From Papilionanthe hookeriana x Papilionanthe teres (lineage: Eukaryota; Streptophyta; Magnoliopsida; Asparagales; Orchidaceae): a stretch of 64,000 nt of DNA. The first letter of the stretch is position 1, and every line of letters starts with the position of its first letter. The notes below the pieces were generated by a model, which ran no database searches, had not been told where the DNA came from, and saw only the letters and a program-made list of their open reading frames with translations. The stretch is taken from positions 19,477,310-19,541,309 of the forward strand of contig CM040430.1 of NCBI GenBank assembly GCA_022702705.1. The letters are read 5' to 3'. Position numbers and translations under genes: made by a program. Positions 48,393 to 58,904 of this stretch are shown here, in pieces.

Positions 48393-48458
48393 TTTTGGCG
48401 CTGTTGTAAAGAATGAGATAAATATATGGGATCAAGTTCTTGGCGTCGTTGCTGGGTA
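48393..48458 (+). other. Duplicated primer-binding site of element D
   Basis: TTTGGCGCTGTTG at 48394-48406 and TTGGCGTCGTTGCTGGG at 48440-48456 both resemble the Athila PBS (TGGCGCCGTTGCCGGGGA type, commonly assigned to tRNA-Asp). 'gatcaagtt' precedes both copies, so a segment of about 47 bp appears to have been duplicated. Confidence 0.65.
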
Positions 48459-48667
48459 AATTAATTAAAACTGCATTTTTAAAGAAAATTAAAAAAAATT
48501 TAAATTTTTTTACTTTTCTTTGTTTTTGGTAGTATGTTGTGTTTTGTTTTATTTGTATGCATAGTTCACGTTGTGAGGGACTTGTGCCTTGAGATTCTGA
48601 ATTAGAAAGAACTATTAGAAAAATCAAAAAAATTCAAAATTCTTAAAAAGATAAAAATATTCAAGAA

Positions 48668-48847
48668 ATGACAAATCATCAAAATCAAAATCAAAATGTT
48701 GGCATCCATCAAGAATTCATACCTTTAAGAGATTATGCTAACCCTATAGTGGATGAACTTCATGGTAGTATTCAACACCCTGTTGCAGCTACTAATTCCT
48801 TTGAGTTTAAACTGCTATTATCCAAATGGTATCTAATAATCAAATAA
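48668..48847 (+). pseudogene. Gag N-terminal remnant of element D
   Basis: An open frame of 59 residues begins MTNHQNQNQNVG, then FIPLRDYANPIVDELHGSI and a short PVAATNSFEFK. Athila gag proteins start with the same kind of sequence (a repetitive N-terminus, then a leader with RDYA and FELKP-like pieces). The homology ends just before the stop, so the rest of gag and most of pol have been deleted. Confidence 0.6.
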
Positions 48848-48979
48848 TCAGTTTGGGGGAGCATTTTTAAGATTTATTTTTGGGATAACCCATTTTTATA
48901 AAAACAAGGAAAGGATCTTATAATTTAAAGATGTATACCTTTGGAAGAAAGTTATAAAATTATTTAAAAATTTCATGGT

Positions 48980-49995
48980 TTTGATTATAGGGGACATTTT
49001 GGAGTTAATAAAACTGCATATAAAATCTTACAATCTGGATTTTATTGGCCTACAATTTTTAAGGATGTGAATGCTTATATTAAAAATTGTGATAGATGTC
49101 AGCGTGTAGGTAATATTTCTAAAAGAAATGAGATGCCCTCAATTATATGTTGGAAGTTGAAATATTTGATGTTTGGGGATTAGATTTCATGCGTCCATTT
49201 ACACCATCTTTCAGAAATGTTTAAATTTTGATAGTAGTAGACTGTGTTTCCATTTGGATTAAAGCTATTGCTTTATCTCGATGTGATGCTCAAAGTGTTG
49301 CAACATTTTTAAGAAATAATATATTTTATAGATTTGGAATACCAAGAGTAATCATAACTGATAGGGGAAGTCATTTTAAAAATGCGATTATTGAGAAGTT
49401 AGCAAAGAAATATCATTTAAATCATCACATTGCTAGTGCTTATCATCCGAAGACAAGTGGTTTGGTTGAATTATCCAATCATGAAATTAAAAGAATATTG
49501 GAAAAGACTGTTAATCCAAACATAAAGGATTGGTCAATCAAACTGAATTATGCTTTGTGGGCCTACAGGACTGCCTACAGAACCCCTATAGGAATGTCCC
49601 CATATAGGCTGATTTTTGGGAAAGCTTGTCATTTGCTTATTTAACTTGAGCATAAAGCATATTGGGCTATTAAAGTTCAATTATAATTTAAAAGATACTG
49701 TTGAGAAGAGATTATTGCAATTAAATGAGCTTGAAGAGACAAGAAATGAATCTTATGAAAATTCTAAGATTTATAAGGAAAAGATGAAGTTATGGCATGA
49801 TCGAAAGATTCTTACTAAAAATCTTGTGCCAGGATAGCAAGTTTTGCTGTATAATGCCAGCTTGAGATGTTTTTCTGAAAAACTTAAGTCCAGGTGGATG
49901 GGTCCATTTATTGTGATAAAAATTTATTCCTATGGAGCTGTGGATATTCAAGATCATAAGACTGGAAATTTTTTTTAAGTTAATGGTCATAGACT
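48980..49995 (+). pseudogene. Integrase of element D
   Basis: The zinc-binding part at 48981-49140 reads YRGHFGVNKTAYKILQSGF and NCDRCQRVGNISKRNEMP. Past a frameshift the core WGLDFMRPF (first Asp) is followed by the open frame 49228-49644: VVDCVSIWIKAIAL, ITDRGSHFKNAI (second Asp), SAYHPKTSGLVELSNHEIKR (the usual catalytic Glu region) and WAYRTAYRTPIGMSPYRLIF. Degraded C-terminal sequence follows: EHKAYWAIK, LQLNELEETRNESYENSKIY and KWHD-like. The order and motifs are those of Athila/Ty3 integrase. Stops and shifts make it nonfunctional. Confidence 0.85.
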
Positions 49996-50058
49996 TAAAC
50001 CTTGATTTTCAGTCGACGAACTTAAATCTGATGAGAATTTGATGTTGGGTCACTCAGA

Positions 50059-50259
50059 ATGAGTTCTGGGTATGTCAGACTGAAGACGTTAAACCAAGTG
50101 CTTTATGGGAGGCAACCAATAGTTATGAGTGTGCTTTGCTTTTTGTTTGCTTTGTGTGCCTTGTTTGGTTTGTTTTTATGTTTTGGTGGTAGTATTTTGG
50201 AGTTTTTATGTTATATTAGTGTTTATTTGACCTTATTTTATGACTTAGAGGAGTCATAA
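50059..50259 (+). pseudogene. Hydrophobic short frame after integrase (element D)
   Basis: 66 codons. The first part spans the conserved Athila post-integrase DNA ('agacgttaaaccaagtgct', 'gggaggcaacc'). The second part is very hydrophobic (VLCFLFALCALFGLFLCF), with one or two possible membrane segments. That DNA is usually noncoding in Athila elements, so the frame may be chance. There is no evidence of expression. Confidence 0.25.
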
Positions 50260-50287
50260 TGAAATTTTGGACATTTAGCAGACTTGT

Positions 50288-50340
50288 GCTAAATTGAGCA
50301 CTGGCGGCTAAGTGCCGCCTAGTTGGCGCTTAGGCGCCGG
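50288..50340. repeat. GGCGC-rich inverted-repeat motif (first copy)
   Basis: 'gcactggcggctaagtgccg' and 'ggcgcttaggcgcc' can fold on themselves. A second related block occurs at 54512-54605 on the other side of the LINE. The stretch is far more GC-rich than its surroundings. Confidence 0.6.
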
Positions 50341-50452
50341 AGTTACAAAGCATGTGATAAATGAGGTTATAGAAGCCTAGTTCATGGGGAAGTGGTTTTA
50401 GAAGTTATTTTGGAGTTTTAAAAGGTGTAAGGGCAGTTTATGCACTTCTAAA

Positions 50453-50463
50453 GTCTATAAAAA
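50453..50463 (+). promoter_or_regulatory. TATA box upstream of a short ORF in element D
   Basis: CTATAAAAAGG is a strong plant-type TATA sequence. It lies about 85 bp before the ATG at 50542, with a purine/pyrimidine-mixed leader suited to transcription start. It may be an internal promoter of the element. Confidence 0.45.
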
Positions 50464-50541
50464 GGCCCTAAATTAAGAGAGACACTTGCCCCAAGTCCTA
50501 TTTTCATTCTTGAGTCTTAAGAAGAGTGTTTTGAATGCATC

Positions 50542-50946
50542 ATGTCTTCTTGGGAGAATGAGATCAAGAAGAAAGAGGATTATAACAAGAGTAAGTTTAT
50601 TAGTGACAGTGCTAAAGAGTTACTTAATGGATTTCTCACCGTTAGTATTCAAGGATTTGCAGAAAAGATTGCAAAGATTGAAGCCCGAGTTACTTCAATC
50701 GAAGCAAATATTAATGAAACTAACACACATTTGGAGCATATGAGATGGCAAATCTAGATGCAATTCAGTCTTACAAGTCGCATGGAAGATGCAGATAAGG
50801 CGATGTTCCTAAAGAACAAGTGGTTAGAAGAAGAAGATGTAAGATTGTTCAATCATCGCCCGTTCTATCAGATTTATATTCCAGAAGGGTCAAATGGAAA
50901 TAATAGTGGTTCTGGATTTATTCCACCTACTGGAGAGTGGAATTAA
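50542..50946 (+). pseudogene. Short coiled-coil-like ORF of element D, interrupted by one amber stop
   Basis: 71 codons (50542-50757) end in TAG and are followed immediately, in the same frame, by 62 more codons from an ATG at 50758. Read together they would give about 134 residues. The first part is helical and charged (NEIKKKEDYNKSKFISDSAK, then heptad-like IAKIEARVTSIEANINETN). The second ends in a Gly/Asn/Ser-rich tail (GSNGNNSGSGFIPPTGEWN). I do not recognise the family. It lies between integrase and the transposon-protein ORF, with a TATA box upstream. It could be part of the Athila third ORF. Confidence 0.4.
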
Positions 50947-51151
50947 ATGTTAGTTTGATATTGTGGTTTGTTTTTTGTATCTTATGTTTTTGTGTTTGAT
51001 GCTTTAAGTGTTTAATGTTTTATGTTTGTGTTCTGTTGCACTTTAACGTGTGATTGTTACATCTTATTGATGTAAACCTATCATTATGATTATTGAGTCC
51101 TTTTGTATCTAGGAAATTTCAACCAAAGTATTTGGATAGAAATTTTTAGTT

Positions 51152-51170
51152 TGTATTAAGTGTGGTTTAA
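51152..51170. repeat. Target-site duplication of the RTE LINE, left copy
   Basis: TTGTATTAAGTGTGGTTTA, 19 bp, recurs exactly at 54326-54344. The first two or three bases overlap the TTG tail of the LINE, so 16-19 bp is the true range. Confidence 0.88.
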
Positions 51171-51268
51171 CACTGCCGTTGCCGGTCCCAAGCCCGGATG
51201 TGAAAAGTGGAGGGTTGCGTTAGGTAGTCGACAGCCAGCGTAAAACTTGTCGAAAAAAAGATCATGAC

Positions 51269-52585
51269 ATGAATCCTTTTGATCATTGTGTAAGTGCTAG
51301 GGCGTCCCCTGGAAGCGACGCGCTGTATGGCCTGAATACAGTGGAAAGTGTGCAAGGGCCGCTACACCGGCGCCCGGGTGTAGTGTCAAGTAAGCAAGGG
51401 TTCCCACATTACGGACGGATGCGGGTAAAGAAGTTAGTCCATGATACTAGTATTAGGATAGGATCCTGGAATATAGGCACTCTCAATGGTAAACTAATGG
51501 AATTGGTTGATATTATGATCCATAGAAAGATAAATATCCTATGTATTCAAGAAACAAAATGGGTTGGAGAAAAAGCTAAGGAGATTGATAACTTAGGTTT
51601 TAAACTATGGTATTCCGGTAAGAGTCGTACTAGAAATGGTGTAGGTGTAATTATAGATAAGAGTTTGAAAGATAATGTTGTCAAAATTAATAGAGTTGGA
51701 GATAGAATTATAGCACTTAAGATTATTATTGATACTAAGATTTTTAATATTATAAGTGCTTATGCTCCTCAAGTTGGTTTAGATATAGGTTCTAAAGATA
51801 AATTCTGGAATGATCTAGAAGACTTAATACACTTGATACCACTTGAAGAAAAAATTTTTATTGGAGGAGATTTAAATGGACATGTCGGTAGAGTGGTAGA
51901 AGATTTCAGAAATATTCATGGTGGCTACGGTTATGGAGCGATTAATGAAGAAGGTAGAGCCATTTTAGATTTTGCTTTAGCATATGATATGATTATTACA
52001 AATACTTTATTCAAGAAAAGAGATGAGCATCTTATTACTTATAAGAATGGATCTAATCAAACACAAATTGATTATTTTCTTATGAGAAGAAGAGATCGTC
52101 GAGATTGTAAGGATTGCAAGGTTATTCCAAGTGAGCAATTAAGTACCCAACATCGATTATTAGTTCTAGATTTTAAGATGAAGAGTTGTAAAATAAAGAA
52201 TACTAGAATTCAACATCGTAGAATAAGATGGGGGCACCTAAAAGACACAAATAAAATTATTTTTATGAGTAAAATTCAAGATTTAAATATTTGGGATGTT
52301 CATGAAGACGCGAATGTTATATGGGAAAAATTAACTAATACTCTTAAACAAGTGGCTAAAGATGTACTTGGAGAATCAAAAGAAAAAGCTTCTATAAATA
52401 AAAATAGTTGGTGGAGGAATAATAATGTGCATGAAAAGATAAAATATAAGAAGTTGTGCTATAAAAATTGGTTTAAATGTAAAAGCGTAGAGAACTGGAA
52501 AAAATATAAAACGGCTCGTGAGGAGTGTAAAAGAATAATCGTGACGCTAAAAATTCTGCTTTTAGTGATCTTTATAACATGTTAG
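51269..52585 (+). pseudogene. LINE ORF, apurinic/apyrimidinic endonuclease part
   Basis: This long open frame of 438 codons nicks target DNA for target-primed reverse transcription. Motifs: GSWNIGTLNGK (Asn68), IQETKW (Glu95), ISAYAPQVG (residues 162-170), GGDLNGHVG (Asp201, Asn203), QIDYFLMRR (Asp268) and STQHRLLVLDF (His295). All are in the order of the AP-endonuclease fold, and all the expected catalytic residues are present. The frame then runs into the region before RT and is lost by a frameshift near 52545. The real start may be ATG 51269 or the later ATG at 51419 (MRVKKLVHD), just before the domain. Confidence 0.9.
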
Positions 52586-54188
52586 ATACTAAGGAAGGTG
52601 AAAAATATATGTATAAACTAGCCAAACAAAGAGAAATGAAATGTAAAGATTTAACTCAAGTAAAATGTATTAAAGATGAAAATCAAAAAGTACTTTTCTT
52701 AGAAAAAGATATTCAACATAGGTGGGTGACTTATTTTGATAAAATTTTTAATGATGATGCAGAAAGTACGATTGACCTTAGTGATCTTAATATCGTTAAT
52801 AATAATAAAACTTTTCATTTTTACCGTCGTATTAGTAAAAAAGAAGTTGATGAGGCTTTAAAGAAAACCAAGGGGGAAAGTCCGTAGGACCTGATGATAT
52901 CCCAATTGAAGTGTGGAAATGTTTAGGTGATTTGGGGGTTTCCTGGCTTACTAAACTTTTTAATATTATTTTAAAAACTAAAAGGATGCCTGAGGAGTGG
53001 AGAAAGAGCATTTTGGTCCCCATTTTTAAGAATAAAGGAGATGCACAAGAGTGTGCAAATTATAGAGGAATTAAATTGATGTGTCATACTTTAAAATTAT
53101 GGGAGAGGGTAATTGAACATAGGTTAAGACATATTACGAAGATTTCTCATAATCAATTTGGATTTATGCCGGCAGGTGTCTACCATGGAAGCTATATATT
53201 TATTGAGAGGTTTGATGGAGAAGTACGAGAGATAATAAGGAGGATCTACATTTGATTTTTATTGATTTAGAAAAAGCTTACGATAAGGTTCCTAGAGATG
53301 TTCTTTGGAGAGTCCTTGAGAAGAAAGGTGTTGATATGACTTATATTCAAGTCATTAAAGATATGTATGCTTAGAGCTCGTTACATGTGTTCGAATTGAA
53401 GGAGGATTAACCAAGTATTTTACTATTTCGTTAGTCTACATCAAGGATCGGCTTTAAGCCCATATCTTTTTGCTTTATTTATGGATGGTCTTACTTGGGC
53501 ATTTACAAGAGGATGTACCTTGGTGTATGCTTTTTGCTGATGATATCCTCCTTGTGGATAAGACAAGAGAAAAAGTCCAGGAAAAACTTGAATTATGGAG
53601 GTCTACATTGGAGTCTAAAGGTCTTCGTTTGAGTAGAACTAAAACTGAATACATGGAATGTAATTTATTAATATTAGGTCTAGTGACAGCAGTGTAACTT
53701 TGGGTGATCAAATTATTAAAAGGTGTGAACGATTTAGATATCTCGGGTCCATTGTTCAAAGCGATGGTGATATAGATGGGGATGTTAATAGTAGAATTCA
53801 GGTTGGTTGGTTGAAGTGGAGGAATGCGTCCGGCCTATTGTGTGATAGAAAAGTACCGCTTAGATCGAAAGGAAAATTTTATAAGATGGTGGTGAGACCT
53901 TCAATGCTCTATGGTGCTGAATGTTGGCCTTTAAAAGAGAAGCATAATGTTAAGTTAAGTGTTGCCGAGATGAGAATGATTAGGTGGATGAGTGGCTTTA
54001 CACTTAGAGACAAAATGCGAAATGAATATATCCGTAAAAGGGTTGGAGTTGCACCGATGACGGATAAAATTAGAGCGAGTCGCCTTAGATGGTTTGGTCA
54101 CATTAGACGTCGACCACCTGATGATCCAATTAGGAGAGTAGATGTTTTAAATACAACTTATGTTAAGAAAGGCGAGAGGCGGACCTAG
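52579..54188 (+). pseudogene. LINE ORF, reverse transcriptase and C-terminal part
   Basis: This continues the same ORF after a frameshift. 52579-52887 is the RT lead-in (LDTKEGEKYMYKLAKQREMK). 52911-53255 has WRKSILVPIFKNKGDAQECA, NYRGIKLMCHTLKLWERVIE and HNQFGFMPAG (RT domains 1-2). Near 53250-53290, in another frame, FIDLEKAYDKVPRDVLW is domain 3. The catalytic MLFADDILLVD (53527-53559; FADD at 53533-53544) and GLRLSRTKTEYMEC follow. 53700-54188 has RYLGSIVQSDGDIDGDV, MLYGAECWPLKEKH and RASRLRWFGHIRRRPPDDP, the usual RTE C-terminus. Multiple frameshifts and stops make it inactive. Confidence 0.9.
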
Positions 54189-54325
54189 GAAAACTTGGGC
54201 TTATTGCATAAAAAATGATCTTAATTTATTAGAATTAAACGAAAATTTGACACTAAATAGGACGCAATGGAGAAAAAAGATTCATGTAGCCGACCCCACT
54301 TAGTGGGATTAAGGCTTTGTTGTTG

Positions 54326-54344
54326 TTGTATTAAGTGTGGTTTA
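54326..54344. repeat. Target-site duplication of the RTE LINE, right copy
   Basis: The same 19 bp as at 51152-51170, directly after the TTGTTG tail. Confidence 0.88.
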
Positions 54345-54511
54345 CTTTTAATGAATATAAGTTTGTGTTTGTGTGAAACTTGATTGGAATCGATGGATTT
54401 TAAAATTTGAATTTGGAATATTTGGAGATTTATGGGAAGAGACAATTATTTTGAGAAGATTAAGGGTGATTAACTATATTGTTTAGTGCATTTCTTAATT
54501 GTGAAATTCTG

Positions 54512-54605
54512 GGCACTGGCGGCTAAGCGCCAGATTGCCGACACTTAAGAACCAGTTTGCCAGCGCTTAAGCGCCAGATTTCGGGTTTAAGCGCCTAAGG
54601 TCTCA
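54512..54605. repeat. GGCGC/GCGCC inverted-repeat cluster (second copy)
   Basis: Contains 'gcactggcggctaagcgcca', 'gcgcttaagcgc' (a 12-bp palindrome) and further 'aagcgcc' copies. The first 20 bases nearly repeat 50288-50307. It is noncoding sequence of element D. Confidence 0.65.
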
Positions 54606-54840
54606 CGCTTAGATTTGGATTTCTTGAGGCAAGAGCACTACTCCTATGTAAAAATTTTTTATTTTTATCACGTATTTTGAAGTACATTTTGGAAGATTCT
54701 AAAATCACTATTCATGGTAAAAATTTGAGGAAAAGGATGAGAAATTTCTTGGATTTTGTGGAAATTACTTTTGGAAGTTAATTTAGCAAGTTTAGTTTCA
54801 TTTTGGAATTTATGGTAAATTTTTTCGTGAATTTTTAGAA

Positions 54841-55625
54841 ATGGCTCCAAAGTCAAAGCGTGCGAGAGAGAAGACAAGATTTGATTCTGACAAGTTTGTT
54901 AGTGCAAGGGCTGAGGAACGATTCGTCGACGCACTACTGTCATGTAAATTGATTCCTAAGTGTGTGTTCAGTAGGCCAGGAGAAGGTATTAAAGAAATGA
55001 TTTCTAGAAGGAATTGGGAGAATTACTGTTGCTTCTCCACTATTGCTGTTTTTTCTGTGGTCAGAGAGTTTTATGTGAACTTACCTGCAGCAGAAGAGAA
55101 CTTGATGATGGTGAGAAGGAAATAAGTACATTTTACATCTACAGTAATCATTACTTTTTATTGACTACCTCTTGATATGTTTTGTTTTTATTATAATTAT
55201 CATCCTACTAAGGGAGAGTTAGATGAGATAATGACATTTCTTACTGATGGAAGAGGATTATGGAAGATAACTAATGATAGAAGAGTCAATTTTCAGGCCT
55301 CTAAGTTAAATGCCACTTCTAAAGCATGGCAATATTTTATCTCATCTAAGATGTTGCCTGTAAGTCATACTAGTGAAATTACAAGGGAGAGAGCTGTGTT
55401 GACTATTGCATTCAACAAGAGAAACCTATAGATATCGGATCAATCATTTATGATTATATTTTGAATTGTGCCAGATCTATCACTACTGCAGGTATGGGAT
55501 TTTCACCCTTGATTCATTCATTATGTGAGCGGTCTGGTGTGAAATTTGAAACTTTGGAAGAGTTTCTTCAGCCTTTGAAACCAATTACCAGTGTAAACGT
55601 TGGAGCTTACACTGTACATTCGTAG
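54841..55625 (+). pseudogene. Athila-associated ORF with 'putative plant transposon protein' domain
   Basis: An ATG at 54841 opens with a basic MAPKSKRAREKTRF, then ERFVDALLSCKLIPKCVF and FSVVREFYVNLPAAEE, ending at 55125. A shift leads into a second frame (55177-55431) with SKLNATSKAWQYFISSKMLP and SHTSEITRERAVLTI. A third gives SIIYDYILNCARS and GMGFSPLIHSLCERSGVKF up to about 55590. The pattern VVREFY..L / W..F....L.P.SHTS....R matches the plant domain often annotated as a putative plant transposon protein, typical of Athila-like elements. Its molecular role is unknown. It is nonfunctional here. Confidence 0.7.
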
Positions 55626-55822
55626 CTTGCGTCGGAGAGGAGGATTTGTAAGGCTTCTATTACTTCGCTTCGCTTCTGTCGCTTCTACTTCCCGTGCTAC
55701 TCCTTCGCGAGCTTCATCATCTAGTGATTCACAGACTGGTTTGTTAAGAGAGATTTTAAAGAAGGTTAGTCTTACTCGTGAGCATGTGTCGGCGTTGTGG
55801 GCAGAAAGAGATTGGGTTTGAG
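55626..55822 (+). pseudogene. C-terminal Ser/Arg-rich tail of the Athila-associated ORF
   Basis: The frame 55600-55821 reads a Ser/Arg-rich stretch (ASVASTSRATPSRASSSSDS) and then a helical LLREILKKVSLTREHVSALW ending in a stop at 55819-55821. Similar low-complexity tails follow the domain in related ORFs. The LTR F terminus begins immediately after it. Confidence 0.45.
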
Positions 55823-56207
55823 TGTCAATGTCAAGGAGTCACCATCTAATATTATCCTAGTTTTATTCCTATAAATCCTACGAAGGATTTAGAAATTTTT
55901 TAGGACTAATAGTAGAAAAGGATGTTTTTGATAATTCTTATATGAGGATATTCTAGAATAACATATTCTAAAATTTTCATATTAAGAAGATCATAGTAAA
56001 CCGGAGATTTCTATTTCGGGTTCTTTTAGATCTCCTATGAAGCAAGCTTCTATAGTTAATTACATCTTAAACAATTTTCAATTGTTTAAGAAAACTTCAG
56101 ATTAATGTTAATCATTTGTTTTCTAAATAAATTTTATTTTTAAGGAGAGACGTACCCACTATCACTCCCGAATGTTTTTTATATCATGTTATTGAACATT
56201 TAGGGTA

Positions 56208-56535
56208 TTATGTCTTACTTAAAGGTTCTTTGTTGTCAATGTCATTGTTTTGTTGAAAAGTTTCAGGTTATATGTCTAACCTAAAAGTTTTGGTTTTGTT
56301 TTTGTTGTCAACGTCGTTGTTTTTGTTGAAAAGTTTCAGGTTATATGTCTAACCTAAAAGTTTTGGTTTTGTTTTTGTTGTCAATGTCGTTGTTTTTGTT
56401 GAAAAGTTTCAGGTTATATGTCAAACCTAAAAGTTTTGGTTTTGTTTTTGTTGTCAATGTCGTTGTTTTTGTTGAAAAGTTTCAGGTTATATGTCTAACC
56501 TAAAAGTTTTGGTTTTGTTTTTGTTGTCGTCGACG
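56208..56535. repeat. 73-bp tandem repeat array (about 4.5 units)
   Basis: The unit contains 'gttgaaaagtttcaggttat', 'atgtctaacctaaaagtttt' and 'ggttttgtttttgttgtcaa'. Successive starts are 73 bp apart and the copies are nearly identical. Confidence 0.92.
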
Positions 56536-56799
56536 TTCTCCAAAACAGAGTTAGCACATCATTTAACATGCAAAGAAAATCTAAACGAAATTTCTTGTTT
56601 TCACCTTGCAAAGAAAATATTGTCAGAAATAATATCACAAAACATTTGGATATGTCTTGGATGTTAATTTATGTCAAATTATTTTGAAATGTCAAATTTT
56701 TTATTGATTATGTTGTTTTATTTTTGAAATGTCAAATTTTGTTGATTATGTCAGTTTTGGTTTGAAATGTTGAATTTATATCTTGATTTTAAGTTTAAA

Positions 56800-57850
56800 C
56801 TTAAATTCTGAATTAACTTGAGTTTATGTCTGTCTGAACTCTAAGTTGAAAAGGTTTGAAATTAGATTCAATATTAATTGAATTAACTTGGGTTCTATCT
56901 GAACCTAAGTTAGATTTAATGTTGATTGAATCTATTTAACTTAAGTTCATGTTTGTCTGAACTTAAGTTAAAAGGTTTGAAATTAGATTCAATATTGATT
57001 GAATTAACTAGGGTTCATGTCTGTCTGAACCTAAGTTAGATTCAATGTTGATTGAATCTATTTAACATGAGTTCATGTCTATCTGAACTTAAGTTAAAAG
57101 GTTTGAAATTAGATTCAATATTGATTGAATTGACTTGGGTTCATGTCTGTCTGAACCTAAGTTAGATTCAATGTTGATTGAATTTATTTAACTTGAGTTC
57201 ATGTCTGTCTGAACTTAATTTAAAAGGTTTGAGATTAGATTCAATATTGATTGAATTAACTTGGGTTCATGTCTGTCTGAACCTAAGTTAGATTCAATGT
57301 TGATTGAATCTATTTAACTTGAGTTCATATCTGTTCGAACTTAAGTTAAAAGGTTTGAAATTAGATTCAATATTGATTGAATTAACTTGGGTTCATGTCT
57401 GTCTGAATCTAAGTTAGATTCAATGTTGATTGAATCTATTTAACTTGAGTTCATATCTTTTTGAACTTGTTAGAAGGTTTGAAACAAGATTCAATATTGA
57501 TTGAATTAACTTGGGTTGATGTCTGTCTGAACCTAAGTTAGATTCAATGTTGATTGAATCTATTTAACTTGAGTTCATGTCTGTCTTAAGTTAAAAGGTT
57601 TGGTATTAGATTCAATATTGATTGAATTAACTTGGGTTCATGTCTGTTCGAATCCTAAGTTAGATTCAATGTTGATTGAATCTATTTAACTTGAGTTCAT
57701 GTCTGTCTGAACTTAAGTTAAAAGGTTTGAGATTAGATTCAATATTGATTGAATTAAATTGGGTTCATGTCTGTCTGAACCTAAGTTAGATTCAATGTTG
57801 ATTGAATCTAGTTAACTTAAGTTCATGTCTGTCTGAACTTTAAGTTAAAA
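56800..57850. repeat. 126-bp tandem array with a two-part unit (about 8 units)
   Basis: Each unit holds two related halves: 'gattcaatattgattgaatt...gaacctaagtta' and 'gattcaatgttgattgaatc...gaacttaagttaaaagg'. The marker 'acttaagttaaaaggtttg' recurs, for example at 56961 and 57087. A subrepeat has apparently duplicated, diverged and then been amplified as a dimer. Confidence 0.9.
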
Positions 57851-58900
57851 GATTTAATTTAGAATAGATTTAATTAAGTTTTAAGTCTTGTTTAAACAGG
57901 ACTTAAAGGTTAATCAAGTCTAATAAATTAGACTTAATTAGAATTACAGACCATCTAAGTCCTTTTTAGATAAGACTTAAGTTTTAATTAAGCCTATTTT
58001 AAGGTTGGCTTAAGTTCAACATGGGTTGTAATTAGATTGTGTTTAAGCTTGGATTAAGTTAGGTTCAAGTTAGGTTGAACCTAGACTTAAAATTGTTTGA
58101 ACTTAAGTCAGGTTTAAGTTTGGGTTATGTTCAAGTTAGGTTGAACCTAAGTTAAGTTCATGTCTGTCTGAACTTAAAAAGGTTTGGCTTAGAATGGACT
58201 TAATTAAGTTTTAAGCCTTGTTTAAATAGGACTTAAAGGTTAATCAAGTCTAATAAATTAGACTTAATTAGAATTATAGACCATCTAAGTCCTTTTAGGT
58301 AAGGCTTAAGTTTTAATTAAGTCTATTTAATTAAATCTTGGCTTAAGGTTGACTTAAGTTTAATATGGATTGAACTTAAGTTACCATTGACTTAAGTCTA
58401 ATGTAAGTTAGGTTCAAGTTTGGTTTGGGTTGAATCTTGGTTCAATGTAAGCTGGACTTAAGGTTTAGGTTGACTTGAGTTCGAGTTGGATTGAACTCAA
58501 GTTAGGTTATCTTTAAGTTTAGGTTAGGTTCAATGTGGGTTGAACCTAAGGTTTAGGTTTGAATTAGGTTTAACTTGGGTTAAGCTTTAAGTCAAGGTTT
58601 GATCTTGATTTAAGTTGGGTTCAGGTTAGATTGAACCTATACTTAAGGTTGATTTAAGTTCAATATGGGTTGAACTTAAATTAAGGTTTGGTTGGATTTT
58701 ATGTTGTGTTGGACTTAGGCTAAAGGTTGGATTTGGGTTTAATTAAACCTTAGTTGGCTAAAGTTTAATAATTAATTAAGTCTAATGTGGTAGACTTAAT
58801 TAGAGTTTAAGTTTGATTAAGTCTTATTTGGTTAAGACTTCTTAGTTTAATTAGATCTAATGAGTTAAACTTAATTAAGGTTTATGTTTGATTAAACCTT
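57851..58900. repeat. Degenerate repeats of the 'aggttgaacttaagtt' type
   Basis: Irregular copies of 'taagtt(a/t)ggttgaacctaagtt' and two longer similar blocks (about 57846-58010 and 58170-58340, sharing 'aagttttaag(t/c)cttgttta' and 'aggttaatcaagtctaataa'). It looks like older array material between the regular arrays. No gene. Confidence 0.75.
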
Positions 58901-58904
58901 AGTT

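Larger units (their letters stand above)
51171..54325 (+). mobile_element. RTE-clade non-LTR retrotransposon (LINE), full length, inactive
   Basis: The 5' end (acactgccgttgccggtccc) and the 3' end (ccacttagtgggattaaggc then TTG repeats) are those of the plant RTE group. A 19-bp target duplication flanks it. Inside is one ORF region with an APE-type endonuclease followed by RT and a C-terminal domain, about 3.15 kb in total. The coding region is broken by frameshifts near 52545, 52885, 53240 and 53400, and by several stops. It has inserted into the 3' part of element D. Confidence 0.92.
46924..55822 (+). mobile_element. Element D: degraded Athila-like Ty3/gypsy element
   Basis: The recognisable pieces, in order, are: an LTR U5 end (CCCTGTGGGTTCGATATCTC at 48249-48268), PBS-like TTTGGCGCTGTTG, a gag N-terminal remnant, integrase, the post-integrase 'gggaggcaaccaata' segment, a short ORF behind a TATA box, and an ORF with the 'putative plant transposon protein' domain found in Athila-related elements. 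Protease, RT and RNase H are deleted between 48850 and 48980. Its left side is cut by LTR C and its right side by LTR F, and an RTE LINE is inserted in it. Confidence 0.75.
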
